A DNA stretch of 64,000 nucleotides from Rhodopseudomonas palustris (GTDB taxonomy: Bacteria > Pseudomonadota > Alphaproteobacteria > Rhizobiales > Xanthobacteraceae), in contig NZ_QYYD01000002.1 in the NCBI RefSeq assembly GCF_003591005.1, positions 186,001-250,000 on the forward strand, read 5' to 3'. Of this stretch, positions 1-8,560 are shown in pieces; positions within the stretch are counted from its first letter, which is position 1; every line of letters starts with the position of its first letter. A model generated the notes under the pieces. The model was not told where the DNA came from. It worked only from the letters and a program-made list of their open reading frames with translations, and ran no database searches. A program made the position numbers and the translations under genes.

Positions 1-1
1 C

Positions 2-1504
2 ATCTCCAACTGCGACAAGATCACCCCCGGCATGCTGATGGCCGCGATGCGGCTCAACATCCCCGCCGTGTTCGTCTCCGGCGGCCCGATGGAAGCCGGC
101 AAGGTGGTGCTGAAGGGCAAGACTCATTCGGTCGACCTGATCGACGCCATGGTCGCCGCTGCCGACAGCAGCATGAGCGACGAAGACGTGCAGACGATGG
201 AGCGCGGGGCGTGCCCGACCTGCGGCTCGTGCTCGGGCATGTTCACCGCCAATTCGATGAACTGCCTCACTGAGGCGCTCGGCCTGTCGCTGCCCGGTAA
301 CGGTTCGGTGCTCGCCACCCACGCCGACCGCAAGCGGCTGTTCGTCGAGGCCGGCCACACCATCGTCGATCTGGCGCGCCGCTATTACGAGAACGACGAC
401 GCCTCGGTGCTGCCGCGTAACATCGCGAGCTTCAAGGCGTTCGAGAACGCCATGACGCTCGACATCGCGATGGGCGGCTCGACCAACACGGTGCTGCATC
501 TGCTCGCCGCGGCGCGCGAGGCCGAACTCGACTTCTCGATGAGCGACATCGACCGGCTGTCGCGCCGGGTGCCGTGTCTGAGCAAGATCGCGCCCTCGGT
601 GTCCGACGTGCACATGGAAGACGTGCACCGCGCCGGCGGCATCATGGCGATCCTCGGCGAGCTCGACCGCGCCGGCCTGCTCGACACGTCATGCCCGACC
701 GTGCACAGCGAGACGCTCGGCGCCGCGCTGGCGCGCTGGGACATCCGCCAGAGCAACAGCGAGGCGGTGCGCACCTTCTTCCGCGCCGCGCCGGGCGGCG
801 TGCCGAGCCAGACCGCGTTCAGCCAGGACCGCCGCTACGACGAGCTCGACCTCGACCGCCAGAACGGCGTGATCCGCGACGCCGAGCACGCCTTCAGCAA
901 GGACGGCGGTCTCGCGGTGCTGTACGGCAATATCGCGCTCGACGGCTCGATCGTGAAAACGGCCGGCGTCGATGCGTCGGTGCTGGTGTTCTCGGGGCCC
1001 GCCAAGGTGTTCGAAAGCCAGGACGACGCGGTGTCGGCGATCCTGACCAACAAGATCGTTGCCGGCGACGTCGTGGTGATCCGCTACGAAGGTCCGCGTG
1101 GCGGCCCGGGCATGCAGGAGATGCTGTATCCGACCAGCTACCTGAAATCGAAGGGCCTCGGCAAAGCCTGCGCGCTGATCACCGACGGCCGCTTCTCCGG
1201 CGGCACCTCGGGCCTGTCGATCGGCCACGTCTCGCCGGAAGCGGCGGAGGGCGGCCTGATCGGCCTGGTACGCAATGGTGATCGGATCTCGATCGACATC
1301 CCGAACCGCAGCATCTCGCTCGACGTCTCCGACGCCGAGCTCGCTAAGCGCGCCGAGGAAGAGAACGCCCGCGGCGATGCCGCCTGGACGCCGAAGGATC
1401 GCAAGCGCGTCGTCTCCGCCGCGCTGCAGGCCTACGCGGCCCTCACCACCAGCGCCGCCAACGGCGCCGTCCGCGACGTCAGCCGCAGGCTGGGACGGAA
1501 GTAA
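2..1504 (+). CDS. ilvD: Dihydroxy-acid dehydratase (3' part, N-terminus outside the window)
   Basis: Catalyses the dehydration of 2,3-dihydroxy-3-methylbutanoate and its isoleucine-pathway analogue to the 2-oxo acids, the third common step of valine/isoleucine synthesis (EC 4.2.1.9), in the cytoplasm. About 500 residues are visible. The frame is open from base 2, so the start lies upstream. The window begins inside the first family signature ([11 protein letters not shown], with the CDKxxPG Fe-S cysteine). The second Cys region, [20 protein letters not shown], follows, and the C-terminal signature contains [12 protein letters not shown]. The family is usually about 560-615 residues, so roughly 110 are missing. 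The protein looks intact within the window and its GC-rich codon use matches its neighbours. A palindromic repeat follows the stop codon. Confidence 0.97.
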   Translation: MSNCDKITPGMLMAAMRLNIPAVFVSGGPMEAGKVVLKGKTHSVDLIDAMVAAADSSMSDEDVQTMERGACPTCGSCSGMFTANSMNCLTEALGLSLPGNGSVLATHADRKRLFVEAGHTIVDLARRYYENDDASVLPRNIASFKAFENAMTLDIAMGGSTNTVLHLLAAAREAELDFSMSDIDRLSRRVPCLSKIAPSVSDVHMEDVHRAGGIMAILGELDRAGLLDTSCPTVHSETLGAALARWDIRQSNSEAVRTFFRAAPGGVPSQTAFSQDRRYDELDLDRQNGVIRDAEHAFSKDGGLAVLYGNIALDGSIVKTAGVDASVLVFSGPAKVFESQDDAVSAILTNKIVAGDVVVIRYEGPRGGPGMQEMLYPTSYLKSKGLGKACALITDGRFSGGTSGLSIGHVSPEAAEGGLIGLVRNGDRISIDIPNRSISLDVSDAELAKRAEEENARGDAAWTPKDRKRVVSAALQAYAALTTSAANGAVRDVSRRLGRK

Positions 1505-1555
1505 CAACGGCCCGAGTTGACGGGCTTTTGCAGTGTTTCAAGTCCTGATGAGTTG

Positions 1556-1645
1556 CGTCATGGCCGGGCTTGTCCCGGCCATCCACGCCTGTTCCGCGTT
1601 CCCCTCAGCAAGGCGTGGATGCCCGGCACGAGGCCGGGCATGACG
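1556..1645. repeat. Palindromic intergenic repeat, family A (copy 1)
   Basis: Two opposed arms, beginning CGTCATGGCCGGGCTTGTCC and ending GGCCGGGCATGACG, are separated by a short loop that includes the inner palindrome CCACGCC / GGCGTGG. Related copies lie at 5364, 11186, 18618, 23840, 28282, 43451, 53242, 55612 and 59405. The gap 1505-1740 holds this element and nothing else I can support. Confidence 0.9.
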
Positions 1646-1740
1646 GGTTGAGGCGTCAGTGTCCCAAGTCAGTGGCCGCAGTGTCGGTCAGACTGTCGGG
1701 ATGACGATGCTGCGCGCGAATCGAAATCGGTGTCGCGAGT

Positions 1741-2544
1741 TCACCCCGACTTCCGCAAACTCACCGGCTGATTGCGGCTCGTCTGATACGCGCGCAGCGC
1801 TTCGCCGAAGGCGAGGAAGATGGCGCGGTTGATCGGGTTGTGCTGCGGATCGTATTCGGCATGCCATTGCACGCCCAGCGCGAAGCCGGGCGCACCCTCG
1901 ATCCGGATCGCCTCGATGGTGCCGTCCTCGGCGATGCCTTCGATCACCACCCGGCCGCCGGGCTCGAGGATGCCCTGGCCGTGCAGGGAATTCACCCGGA
2001 CAACGTCGCGGCCGAACAGCCTGGAGAACACGCCGTCGGGCTTGAGCTGAACGTCGTGGCGATCGGCGAACACCACGGTGGCGTCGGGGTGGATCTCGCC
2101 GTTTTCCAGCCGCGGCATGCGGTGGTTCATCCGGCCCGGGATCTCGCGGATTTCCGGATGCAGCGAACCGCCGAACGCGACGTTCATCTCCTGCAGGCCG
2201 CGGCAGATGCCGAGCAGCGGGATGCCGCGCTCGACGCAGGTCCGCACCAGCTGCAGCGCCAGCCCGTCCCGGGCCTCGTCATACGGCTCGTGCTTCGGGT
2301 TGGGCTCGGTGTTGAAATGAGTCGGATGGACGTTGGCGCGCCCGCCGGTGAGCAGGACGCCGTCGACGATCTCGAGCAGTTCCTCGATCTCGGTGATCTC
2401 CGGACAGCCGGCGAACATCAGCGGCAGCGCGTTGGCGACTTCCGAGACGGCGCGCAGATTGCGCTCGCCGACGTGCTGGACTGCAAACCGATTATCGACG
2501 AGATGGGCGTTGCCGATCACGCCGACCACCGCTCTGCGCCTCAT
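1741..2544 (-). CDS. Gamma-glutamyl-gamma-aminobutyrate hydrolase-like class I glutamine amidotransferase (peptidase C26)
   Basis: A 267-residue cytoplasmic protein of the PuuD/peptidase C26 branch of class I glutamine amidotransferases, which hydrolyse gamma-glutamyl amide bonds such as gamma-Glu-GABA in putrescine breakdown. The nucleophile elbow is LLGICRGLQEMNVAFGG, and the catalytic His lies in LGVQWHAEYDP near the C-terminus. An oxyanion glycine segment, GVLLTGGRANVHP, comes earlier. I chose the ATG at 2544 because GAGGAGG lies about 7 bases upstream; a longer frame to 2685 adds a low-complexity extension without family similarity. It is divergent from the ClC gene. No puu genes are nearby, so the exact substrate is uncertain. 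Confidence 0.85.
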   Translation of the reverse strand: MRRRAVVGVIGNAHLVDNRFAVQHVGERNLRAVSEVANALPLMFAGCPEITEIEELLEIVDGVLLTGGRANVHPTHFNTEPNPKHEPYDEARDGLALQLVRTCVERGIPLLGICRGLQEMNVAFGGSLHPEIREIPGRMNHRMPRLENGEIHPDATVVFADRHDVQLKPDGVFSRLFGRDVVRVNSLHGQGILEPGGRVVIEGIAEDGTIEAIRIEGAPGFALGVQWHAEYDPQHNPINRAIFLAFGEALRAYQTSRNQPVSLRKSG

Positions 2545-2783
2545 TCCAGTCCTCCTCGCCATATGTCTGGACCATACAGCCAAAGTCACGAAAATCGAAC
2601 ACAAGGGTGGTGCCGAATTCGGTGGCCTGCTCTGCGCTGGGCAAGACTTGGGCCAATGCGTAGAACCGGGCCGCGCCCGCCGCACGTCGGCTCCCTACGG
2701 CGTGCGCCTTCATTCTATCACTATGCCCGAACAGGTGTGGCTCGCGTCATGTTGGAGGAGCTCGTGTCGGACGGGGGCGATCG

Positions 2784-4589
2784 GTGAGCGTGGGGTCCGG
2801 TGCGGAGGCGCAGGCTGCCGGTGCGCCCGCGCCTGCAGCCAGCGGGGCGTGGCGGCTGCCGGCCGGCTTCCGGAATTTCGTCCGGACCCGCGAAGTCGGG
2901 CTGGTGCTGGTCGCGGTGGTGATCGGGCTGTTGTCGGGCCTGCTGGTCGCGATCATCTGGCGTGCCAGTGAATTCGCCCACGCCATCCTGTTCAGCATCC
3001 CATACGGCACGCGGCTCAGCGCCAACGGCGTCATCCCCTGGCAGCGCATCGTGCTGGTGCCGCTGTGCGGTGGCCTGTTGCTGGCGGTGATCAGCGCGTT
3101 CTATGTGCAGCGCTTCAAGGGTCAGCTCGCCGACGCCATCGAAGCCAACGCGCTGTATGGCGGGCGGGTGTCGATGCGCGGCAGCCTGCTGATCTCGCTG
3201 CAAACGCTGCTGTCCAACGGCTGCGGCGCGTCGGTCGGTCTGGAAGCGGGCTACACCCAGATCTGTGCGGCGTTCAGCTCGCAGATCGGCAAGCGTCTGG
3301 CTGCGCGCCGCGCCGACATGCGGCTGCTGGTGGCCTGCGGCGCGGCCGGTGCGATCAGCGCGGCCTTCACGGCGCCGCTCGCCGGTGCGTTTTTCGCGTT
3401 CGAGGTCGTGCTCGGCGCCTACACGTCAGCCAGCCTCGTGCCGGTGATCGCCAGCTCGGTTGCGGCCTGGCTGGTGATGCGTCAGCTGGTGCATCCGTCG
3501 TTTCTGGTCGTGCCCGGCGTGCCGTCGCCGGTTTCGGTCGAGATGATCGGGCAGATGATGGTGATTGGCGTGCTGGGCGCGCTGTTCAGCATCGTGGTGA
3601 TGCTGGCGGTGGCGTTCTCCGAGCGCGCCTTCCAGCGGCTCACCGCGCTGCGGGGGGCGCTGCGCTTCGTGGTCGGAGCGCTGCTGCTGAGCGGGCTCGC
3701 GATGCTGACTCCGACCGTCCTCGGCTCCGGCCATGGCGCCATGCAGATCCTGTTGCTGAGCAACCCCACCTGGCTGATGCTTGCCACCACTTTGCTGCTG
3801 AAGACCGCCGCCTCGGCGATCTCGCTCGGTGCCGGCTATCGCGGCGGACTGTTCTTCGCTTCGCTGATGCTGGGCGCATTGATCGGCCAGCTTTACAGCA
3901 CCGTGCTCGGCCCGATCTTTCCGACGTTCGCCCTGCAGCCCGGCACTGCTGCGGTTGCCGGCATGGTCGCGGTGGCGACCGGCGTGCTCGGCGCGCCGTT
4001 CAGCATGATCTGTCTGGCGCTCGAACTCACCGGCGATTTCTCCGTCACGGTCGGCGGCGTCGTCGCGGCGTCGGTCAGCGCGATGATCGTGCGCGAGCTG
4101 TTCGGCTACAGCTTCGCGACCTGGCGCTTCCATCTACGCGGCGAGGCGATCCGGGGGCCGCAGGATGTCGGCTGGGTCGATCAGATATTTGCGGCAACGT
4201 TGATGCGGACGGATTTCGACACGGCCCGCGCCGACCTGCCGATGGCCGAGGCGCAGAAGCTGTTTCCGCCGGGACGCGTCAAGCACCTGGTGCTGCTCGA
4301 CGCCGACGGCCGCTATGCCGGCGTGGTCGGTTCGCCGGACGTCCACGACATCGACGCGACGGAAGGCGCCACGCTGGCGGGCGTCGCGCAGCAGCACGAT
4401 CAGTTCCTGTTTCCCAGCAGTAGCATCCGCGACATGCTCGCGGCGTTCGATCGCGGCGAAGTCGACATTCTCGTGGTGATCGACAACGCAGAGGATCGCC
4501 GTGTCGTCGGCACCGTCAGCGAGGCGCACGTGCTGCGCACCTATTCCAATGAACTCGAGCGGCGCAATCAGGAATTGTATTTCCGCTGA
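2784..4589 (+). CDS. ClC-family chloride channel/antiporter with C-terminal CBS pair
   Basis: A 601-residue integral membrane protein of the voltage-gated chloride channel (ClC) family. Roughly residues 30-450 hold the many hydrophobic helices, and 470-590 form a cytoplasmic CBS pair (VKHLVLLDADGRYAGVV and DILVVIDNAEDRRVVGTV). The region matching the GxEGP gating motif reads ASVGLEAGYTQ: the gating Glu is kept but the following Gly-Pro is not. The later filter motif reads GAGYRGGLFFASL rather than GxFxP. Start is GTG at 2784, preceded by a GGGGG stretch. The altered filter suggests a divergent subfamily; chloride selectivity cannot be assumed. It is probably monocistronic. Confidence 0.88.
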   Translation: MSVGSGAEAQAAGAPAPAASGAWRLPAGFRNFVRTREVGLVLVAVVIGLLSGLLVAIIWRASEFAHAILFSIPYGTRLSANGVIPWQRIVLVPLCGGLLLAVISAFYVQRFKGQLADAIEANALYGGRVSMRGSLLISLQTLLSNGCGASVGLEAGYTQICAAFSSQIGKRLAARRADMRLLVACGAAGAISAAFTAPLAGAFFAFEVVLGAYTSASLVPVIASSVAAWLVMRQLVHPSFLVVPGVPSPVSVEMIGQMMVIGVLGALFSIVVMLAVAFSERAFQRLTALRGALRFVVGALLLSGLAMLTPTVLGSGHGAMQILLLSNPTWLMLATTLLLKTAASAISLGAGYRGGLFFASLMLGALIGQLYSTVLGPIFPTFALQPGTAAVAGMVAVATGVLGAPFSMICLALELTGDFSVTVGGVVAASVSAMIVRELFGYSFATWRFHLRGEAIRGPQDVGWVDQIFAATLMRTDFDTARADLPMAEAQKLFPPGRVKHLVLLDADGRYAGVVGSPDVHDIDATEGATLAGVAQQHDQFLFPSSSIRDMLAAFDRGEVDILVVIDNAEDRRVVGTVSEAHVLRTYSNELERRNQELYFR

Positions 4590-4732
4590 AGCTGTGACGA
4601 ATTGATAGGATAACTAACAGCCTTGTCATGCGCTCGCGATTTCGTGCGCAGGGTGCCGAGGCGCCGCCTTACTCGTGACCGATCTCTCGCCTAGCTCTGC
4701 AGCGCGCCCGCGGTGGGCGCTCTACGGAGAAA

Positions 4733-5206
4733 ATGATGCCGCACCACGACGAAATCGCCCTCTCGGGCGTGATCCAGCACGTCTTCGCTCACCGGTTTAC
4801 GCTGCAAGCACACGGCGAAACCCATCTCGCAGACCTCGGCCCAAAAGGCGCCGAAGCGTTTCCGCTCAGCGCCGGACTTGAAGTGAAGCTGGAGGGCGAA
4901 CGCCGCCCCTCCGAAATCAAAGTGACGCGAATTGCGGCGCAGGGCCGGGATGCCGTGCTCATCCATCACAAGAAGCCGCATCACCCGCCGGGTCATCGTC
5001 ACCCGGACCTGCCGGCCGATCCGCACCGTGTGCTTGTGGTCGTCGAGGAAGCCGGCTGGAGCCCGAAGGGGCAGCCGCAGCGCAAGCCGAAACACTTCGA
5101 AGTCCTGGCGCGGCAGGGCCGCGGTCCGTGGACCGAGCTGCACGTCGACTTCGCCGGCACGATCTACAAGCAGAAGCCGGCCGACGCGGCCAAGTGGTCG
5201 CTGTGA
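4733..5206 (+). CDS. Hypothetical His-rich soluble protein
   Basis: 157 residues, no signal peptide or membrane segment. The N-terminal 65 residues alternate polar and hydrophobic positions (GVIQHVFAHRFTLQAHGETH, then VKLEGERRPSEIKVTRIAAQ), suggesting a small beta-barrel. A His/Pro-rich linker, HHKKPHHPPGHRHPDLP, follows at about 77-93 and could bind metal. The C-terminal half, with RPWTELHVDF-like features, looks like a second small beta domain. I do not recognise the family. The start is the first of two tandem ATGs, with GGAGAAA just upstream. It stands alone between the ClC gene and a repeat-containing gap. Confidence 0.75.
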   Translation: MMPHHDEIALSGVIQHVFAHRFTLQAHGETHLADLGPKGAEAFPLSAGLEVKLEGERRPSEIKVTRIAAQGRDAVLIHHKKPHHPPGHRHPDLPADPHRVLVVVEEAGWSPKGQPQRKPKHFEVLARQGRGPWTELHVDFAGTIYKQKPADAAKWSL

Positions 5207-5363
5207 GCTGAGTAAATCTCGGGGCAGCGCACTGGCGGTTCTATTTCTATAAGACTTAGAGCCGGCACAAGTGGCGTCGCCACAAGCACAAACCTCATGG
5301 CGAGGATCCTCAGAGCCTGACCGAAATTTGCCCCTTTCGGTTTCAGCCAGTTCCGTCTCCACG

Positions 5364-5453
5364 CGTCATGCCCGGCCTTGTGCCGGGCATCCACGCCTTG
5401 CTGACGGGGACGCAGGAAAGGCGTGGATGGCCGGGACAAGCCCGGCCATGACG
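5364..5453. repeat. Palindromic intergenic repeat, family A (copy 2), in a 412-base gap
   Basis: Arms CGTCATGCCCGGCCTTGTGC and GGCCGGGACAAGCCCGGCCATGACG surround the GGCGTGGATGG inner arm. The whole gap 5207-5618 separates convergent genes. Outside this repeat I see no gene, tRNA or clear terminator in it. Confidence 0.9.
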
Positions 5454-5618
5454 GAGTCTGTGAGCAAATCAAGCGAATTGGAAATTGACTGTGATCTCGG
5501 CCCGAGTTTCCGGCCAGGCTCCCGGGATGACCACCCAATGCAGGTGGGGATGCCAGGAGCGCCTCGATCGATCGATGAACCGCGCTAAGCGCTGCCCGTT
5601 AGCTTGCTAACAATGTGA

Positions 5619-7418
5619 TTACCCCACCTTGGCGAGATCCGCCATATAGGCGCGCCAGCCGCCGAAATGCGTGATGTCTCGCGCGCCGTCCAGCGCCGCT
5701 GGTTCCACCAGGAAGCCTTTGACCATCGTGCCGTCGGCGAGCGTGATCGTGCCGATCGACAGCGGCTGCGGAATTGCGGCGACGAAGCGGCCGAATGCGG
5801 CCGGCGACAGCGTCCAGACTTCCACCGCGATCGCCGCGCCTGCGCCCGTAGCAACGCGCAGCATGCCGGGCTTCGGCGGCACCGTGCCTTTCAGGGCATA
5901 CAGCTTGTAGTCGGCTGCAGTCTCGGTGGCGCTCATCAATGTGCCGTCGAGATTCGTCAGTTCGCTGTTGAGCGCCATGCCGGAGAGATGTGCGCCGACC
6001 ACCGCGATGTTGATGCCCTCGGCGGTGGGCGCGGCTTTGACGGCCGCCAGCGCCGGCTGCGGCTTTCCCGTCGCGCCGAGCGGCAGGGCGGTGTCGGCAT
6101 GGAAGATGCGGCCGATACTGGCGAGCTCCGCATCGCGTCCGCCCGGCGCCAACAGCGTGATGCCGAATGGTAACCCGTTCGCACCGATAGATGCCGGCAC
6201 CGCGAGACCGCAGAGATCGAGCAGGTTGACGAAGTTGGTGTACGTCCCCAGCCGACTGTTGAGCGTGATCGGATCTGCCAGCACCTGGTCGACCGTGTAG
6301 ATTGTCGGCGCGGTGGGCAACACCAGCGCGTCGAAACCCGCGAAGGTCTGGTCCGCGATCTTGCGCAAGGCCTGCAAGCGATAAAGGGCGGCGAACGTAT
6401 CAGCCGCGCTGACGGTCTTGCCGCCGAGCGTGATTTGGCGCGTCACCGGATGTAGGGCGTCGGGGGTCGAGTCGATCAGCTCGCGGATCGCCAGATAGCG
6501 TTCCGCCACCCAAGGTCCTTCATAGAGCAGCCGTGCAGTCTCATAGAGCGGCTCGATATCAACCTCGATCAACTCGGCCCCGAGCCTCGTCCAGCGCTGC
6601 AGCGCGGCCGCGTAGGCCGCCTCAGCCTGCTGATCGCCGAAGAACTGCAACTGGCCGCTGCGCGGAACGCCGAGCTTCAGCCTGTCCGGCTTCGTCGTCA
6701 GCGGCGCAACCGGCCGCTCGCGCGAATAGGCATCGTTGGGATCAGGATAACCCAGCACGCGCAACGCCGCGACGGCATCGTCGACCGTCAGCGCGAAGAT
6801 CGAGATGCAATCCAGCGTGCGGCAGGCCGGCACCAGGCCAGTGCTCGAAATCAGTCCGAGGCTCGGCTTGAGGCCGACGATGTTGTTCAGCATCGCCGGC
6901 ACGCGGCCGGAGCCGGCGGTGTCGGTGCCGAGCGACAGCGGCACCAGGCCGGCGCCGACAGCGACCGCCGAGCCCGAACTCGATCCGCCGGGCACCAGAT
7001 CGGCGCGCATCGCATTGCGCGGGATGCCGTAAGGCGAGCGCACGCCGACCAGGCCGGTGGCGAACTGATCGAGATTGGTCTTGCCGATCACGATCGCGCC
7101 GGCTGCACGCAGCCGCGCCACCGCAGTGGAGTCCTGCGCCGGCTGATACGCGAAGGCCGGGCAGGCGGCGGTGGTCGGCAGGCCGGCGACGTCGATATTG
7201 TCCTTCACCGCGACCGGCACGCCGTACAGCGGCAGCGACGGATCCTTGGCGGCGAGGGCGACCGCTTCGGCGATCGCGTCGGCTTCGTCGCGCAGCGTGA
7301 TGAAGATCGCCGGGTCGCCGTGGGCGCGGATGCGTTGATAGCAGCGTGCGACGGTCTGCGCCGGCGTGGCGGTGCCGGCGCGATGCGCGGCGACGATTTC
7401 GGCGATGGTTTCGGTCAC
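5619..7418 (-). CDS. atzF: Allophanate hydrolase
   Basis: Hydrolyses allophanate to ammonium and carbon dioxide (EC 3.5.1.54), the last step after biuret or urea carboxylation. 599 residues. The amidase-signature domain occupies about 1-440, with catalytic Lys in VAVKDNIDVAG, cis-Ser/Ser in GGSSSGSAVAVGAG and LGTDTAGSGRVPA. The C-terminal domain (about 460-595) is the typical allophanate-hydrolase extension, with NIAVVGAHLSGMALN and PFSIGT-like positions. Start is a GTG at 7418, 12 bases after the stop of the upstream regulator, with GCGGAGAA as ribosome site. It is the last gene of the atzG-E-H-regulator-F chain. AtzF-type stand-alone enzyme, not fused to urea carboxylase. Confidence 0.94.
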   Translation of the reverse strand: MTETIAEIVAAHRAGTATPAQTVARCYQRIRAHGDPAIFITLRDEADAIAEAVALAAKDPSLPLYGVPVAVKDNIDVAGLPTTAACPAFAYQPAQDSTAVARLRAAGAIVIGKTNLDQFATGLVGVRSPYGIPRNAMRADLVPGGSSSGSAVAVGAGLVPLSLGTDTAGSGRVPAMLNNIVGLKPSLGLISSTGLVPACRTLDCISIFALTVDDAVAALRVLGYPDPNDAYSRERPVAPLTTKPDRLKLGVPRSGQLQFFGDQQAEAAYAAALQRWTRLGAELIEVDIEPLYETARLLYEGPWVAERYLAIRELIDSTPDALHPVTRQITLGGKTVSAADTFAALYRLQALRKIADQTFAGFDALVLPTAPTIYTVDQVLADPITLNSRLGTYTNFVNLLDLCGLAVPASIGANGLPFGITLLAPGGRDAELASIGRIFHADTALPLGATGKPQPALAAVKAAPTAEGINIAVVGAHLSGMALNSELTNLDGTLMSATETAADYKLYALKGTVPPKPGMLRVATGAGAAIAVEVWTLSPAAFGRFVAAIPQPLSIGTITLADGTMVKGFLVEPAALDGARDITHFGGWRAYMADLAKVG

Positions 7419-7430
7419 GTCATTCTCCGC

Positions 7431-8156
7431 TTACACCGACACGGCGTAGATTTCGTATTCGTCGCGTACCAGCTCGATGTGGCTGCGCATCGCCGCCGCC
7501 GCGCCGGCCCGATCGCCGCGCATGATCGCGACGACGACGCGGTCGTGCTCGGCATGCGATTTCGCCAATCGGCCGAGATTGCGGAACTGCGCCCGCCGGA
7601 ACGGCTGCACGCGCACCCGCGTCGCCAGCGTGATCTCGGCGATGTAGTCGTTGTGCGAGCCGGCGTAGATCGCGTTGTGAAAGTTTTGGTTGACTTCGTG
7701 AAAGCGCTCGGGATTGCCGTGGTGGCTGAGCTGGCGCAATTCGGCGTGGATCGCTTCGAGATCACGTCGCTCCAGCGGCGACATCCGCTCGGCCGCAAAG
7801 CCGGCGCACATCGCTTCCAGTTCAGCCATCGCCTCGAACATGCCGGTGAGCCGTTCGAACGAGGGGCGTGCGACCACCGCGCCGTGATGCGGTCGCGATT
7901 CGACGAGGCCGCTGGCAACGAGCTGCCGCAGCGCCTCGCGCACCGGCGTGCGCGAGACCTTGAAGCGGGCGGCGATCTCGGTCTCGTCGAGCGGAGCGCC
8001 GGGCGCCAGTGTGCCGCGGACGATTTCGTCGGCGAGTTGCAGGCGCAGCTCTTCGGCACGCGTCGTCTTGCCGATCACCGCGGCCGGCCTCTTGGCTACG
8101 GTCGTGCCTGGCGGTTGTACGGCGATACGAGGCAGGGGGAGCGGATCGAGGCTCAT
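7431..8156 (-). CDS. GntR-family regulator, FCD subfamily
   Basis: 241 residues. The winged-helix DNA-binding domain (about 35-105) contains LDETEIAARFKVSRTPVREALRQL. The all-helical FCD ligand domain (110-235) carries the metal/ligand histidines in FHEVNQNFHNAIYAGSHNDY and the helix ending MRSHIE. Family members sense organic acids or related ligands and usually repress neighbouring catabolic genes. Its ATG overlaps the stop of the preceding atzH-like gene (ATGA). Sitting inside the ureide operon, it likely autoregulates it; a candidate palindromic operator lies at 16173-16184 upstream of the transporter genes. The effector is unknown. Confidence 0.92.
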   Translation of the reverse strand: MSLDPLPLPRIAVQPPGTTVAKRPAAVIGKTTRAEELRLQLADEIVRGTLAPGAPLDETEIAARFKVSRTPVREALRQLVASGLVESRPHHGAVVARPSFERLTGMFEAMAELEAMCAGFAAERMSPLERRDLEAIHAELRQLSHHGNPERFHEVNQNFHNAIYAGSHNDYIAEITLATRVRVQPFRRAQFRNLGRLAKSHAEHDRVVVAIMRGDRAGAAAAMRSHIELVRDEYEIYAVSV

Positions 8157-8560
8157 GACGTTGCCGGCGGCTCGTCGATGACGCTGACATGAGCGGCGAC
8201 GATGCGCCAGCCTTCGGGGAAGCGGATCCAGGTCTGCATCTGCCGACCGACCTTGCCGGGCGCGTTGTCCCGATAGAACAAGGTGGACGCCACCGCGGTG
8301 TCGCGACCGTAGGAACTGATCACCGTGCGCGCGGTGCGGCGCATCAGCCCGACCGGCGAGCGCCCGGAACGAAAATTCTGGATCTCGTCATAGCCGTAGA
8401 GGTTCTCGCCCATGCCGTAGCGCAGCGTGCGCGGATCATTGCGGAACAGCTCGCCGAGAACGGCGACGTCGTTGGTCACCAGCGCAGTCTCGTAGCGGGC
8501 GAAGGCCTCGCCGACTTCGGCGAGTACGTCGGGCAGATCGATGTCCATCTCAGAATCCAT
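8153..8560 (-). CDS. atzH: AtzH/HpxZ-like SnoaL-fold protein
   Basis: 135 residues of the NTF2/SnoaL-like fold, family of HpxZ (oxalurate catabolism) and AtzH. Recognisable segments are FARYETALVTNDVAVLGELF and a core with LRYGMGENLYGYDEI, ending in GRQMQTWIRFPEGWRIVAAH. AtzH is known as a small enzyme/accessory in 1-carboxybiuret metabolism; HpxZ partners with an amidase for oxalurate. It sits directly after the AtzE-like amidase stop and overlaps the regulator start by four bases, so translational coupling is likely. The start could be the second Met (four residues in). Confidence 0.85.
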   Translation of the reverse strand: MDSEMDIDLPDVLAEVGEAFARYETALVTNDVAVLGELFRNDPRTLRYGMGENLYGYDEIQNFRSGRSPVGLMRRTARTVISSYGRDTAVASTLFYRDNAPGKVGRQMQTWIRFPEGWRIVAAHVSVIDEPPATS

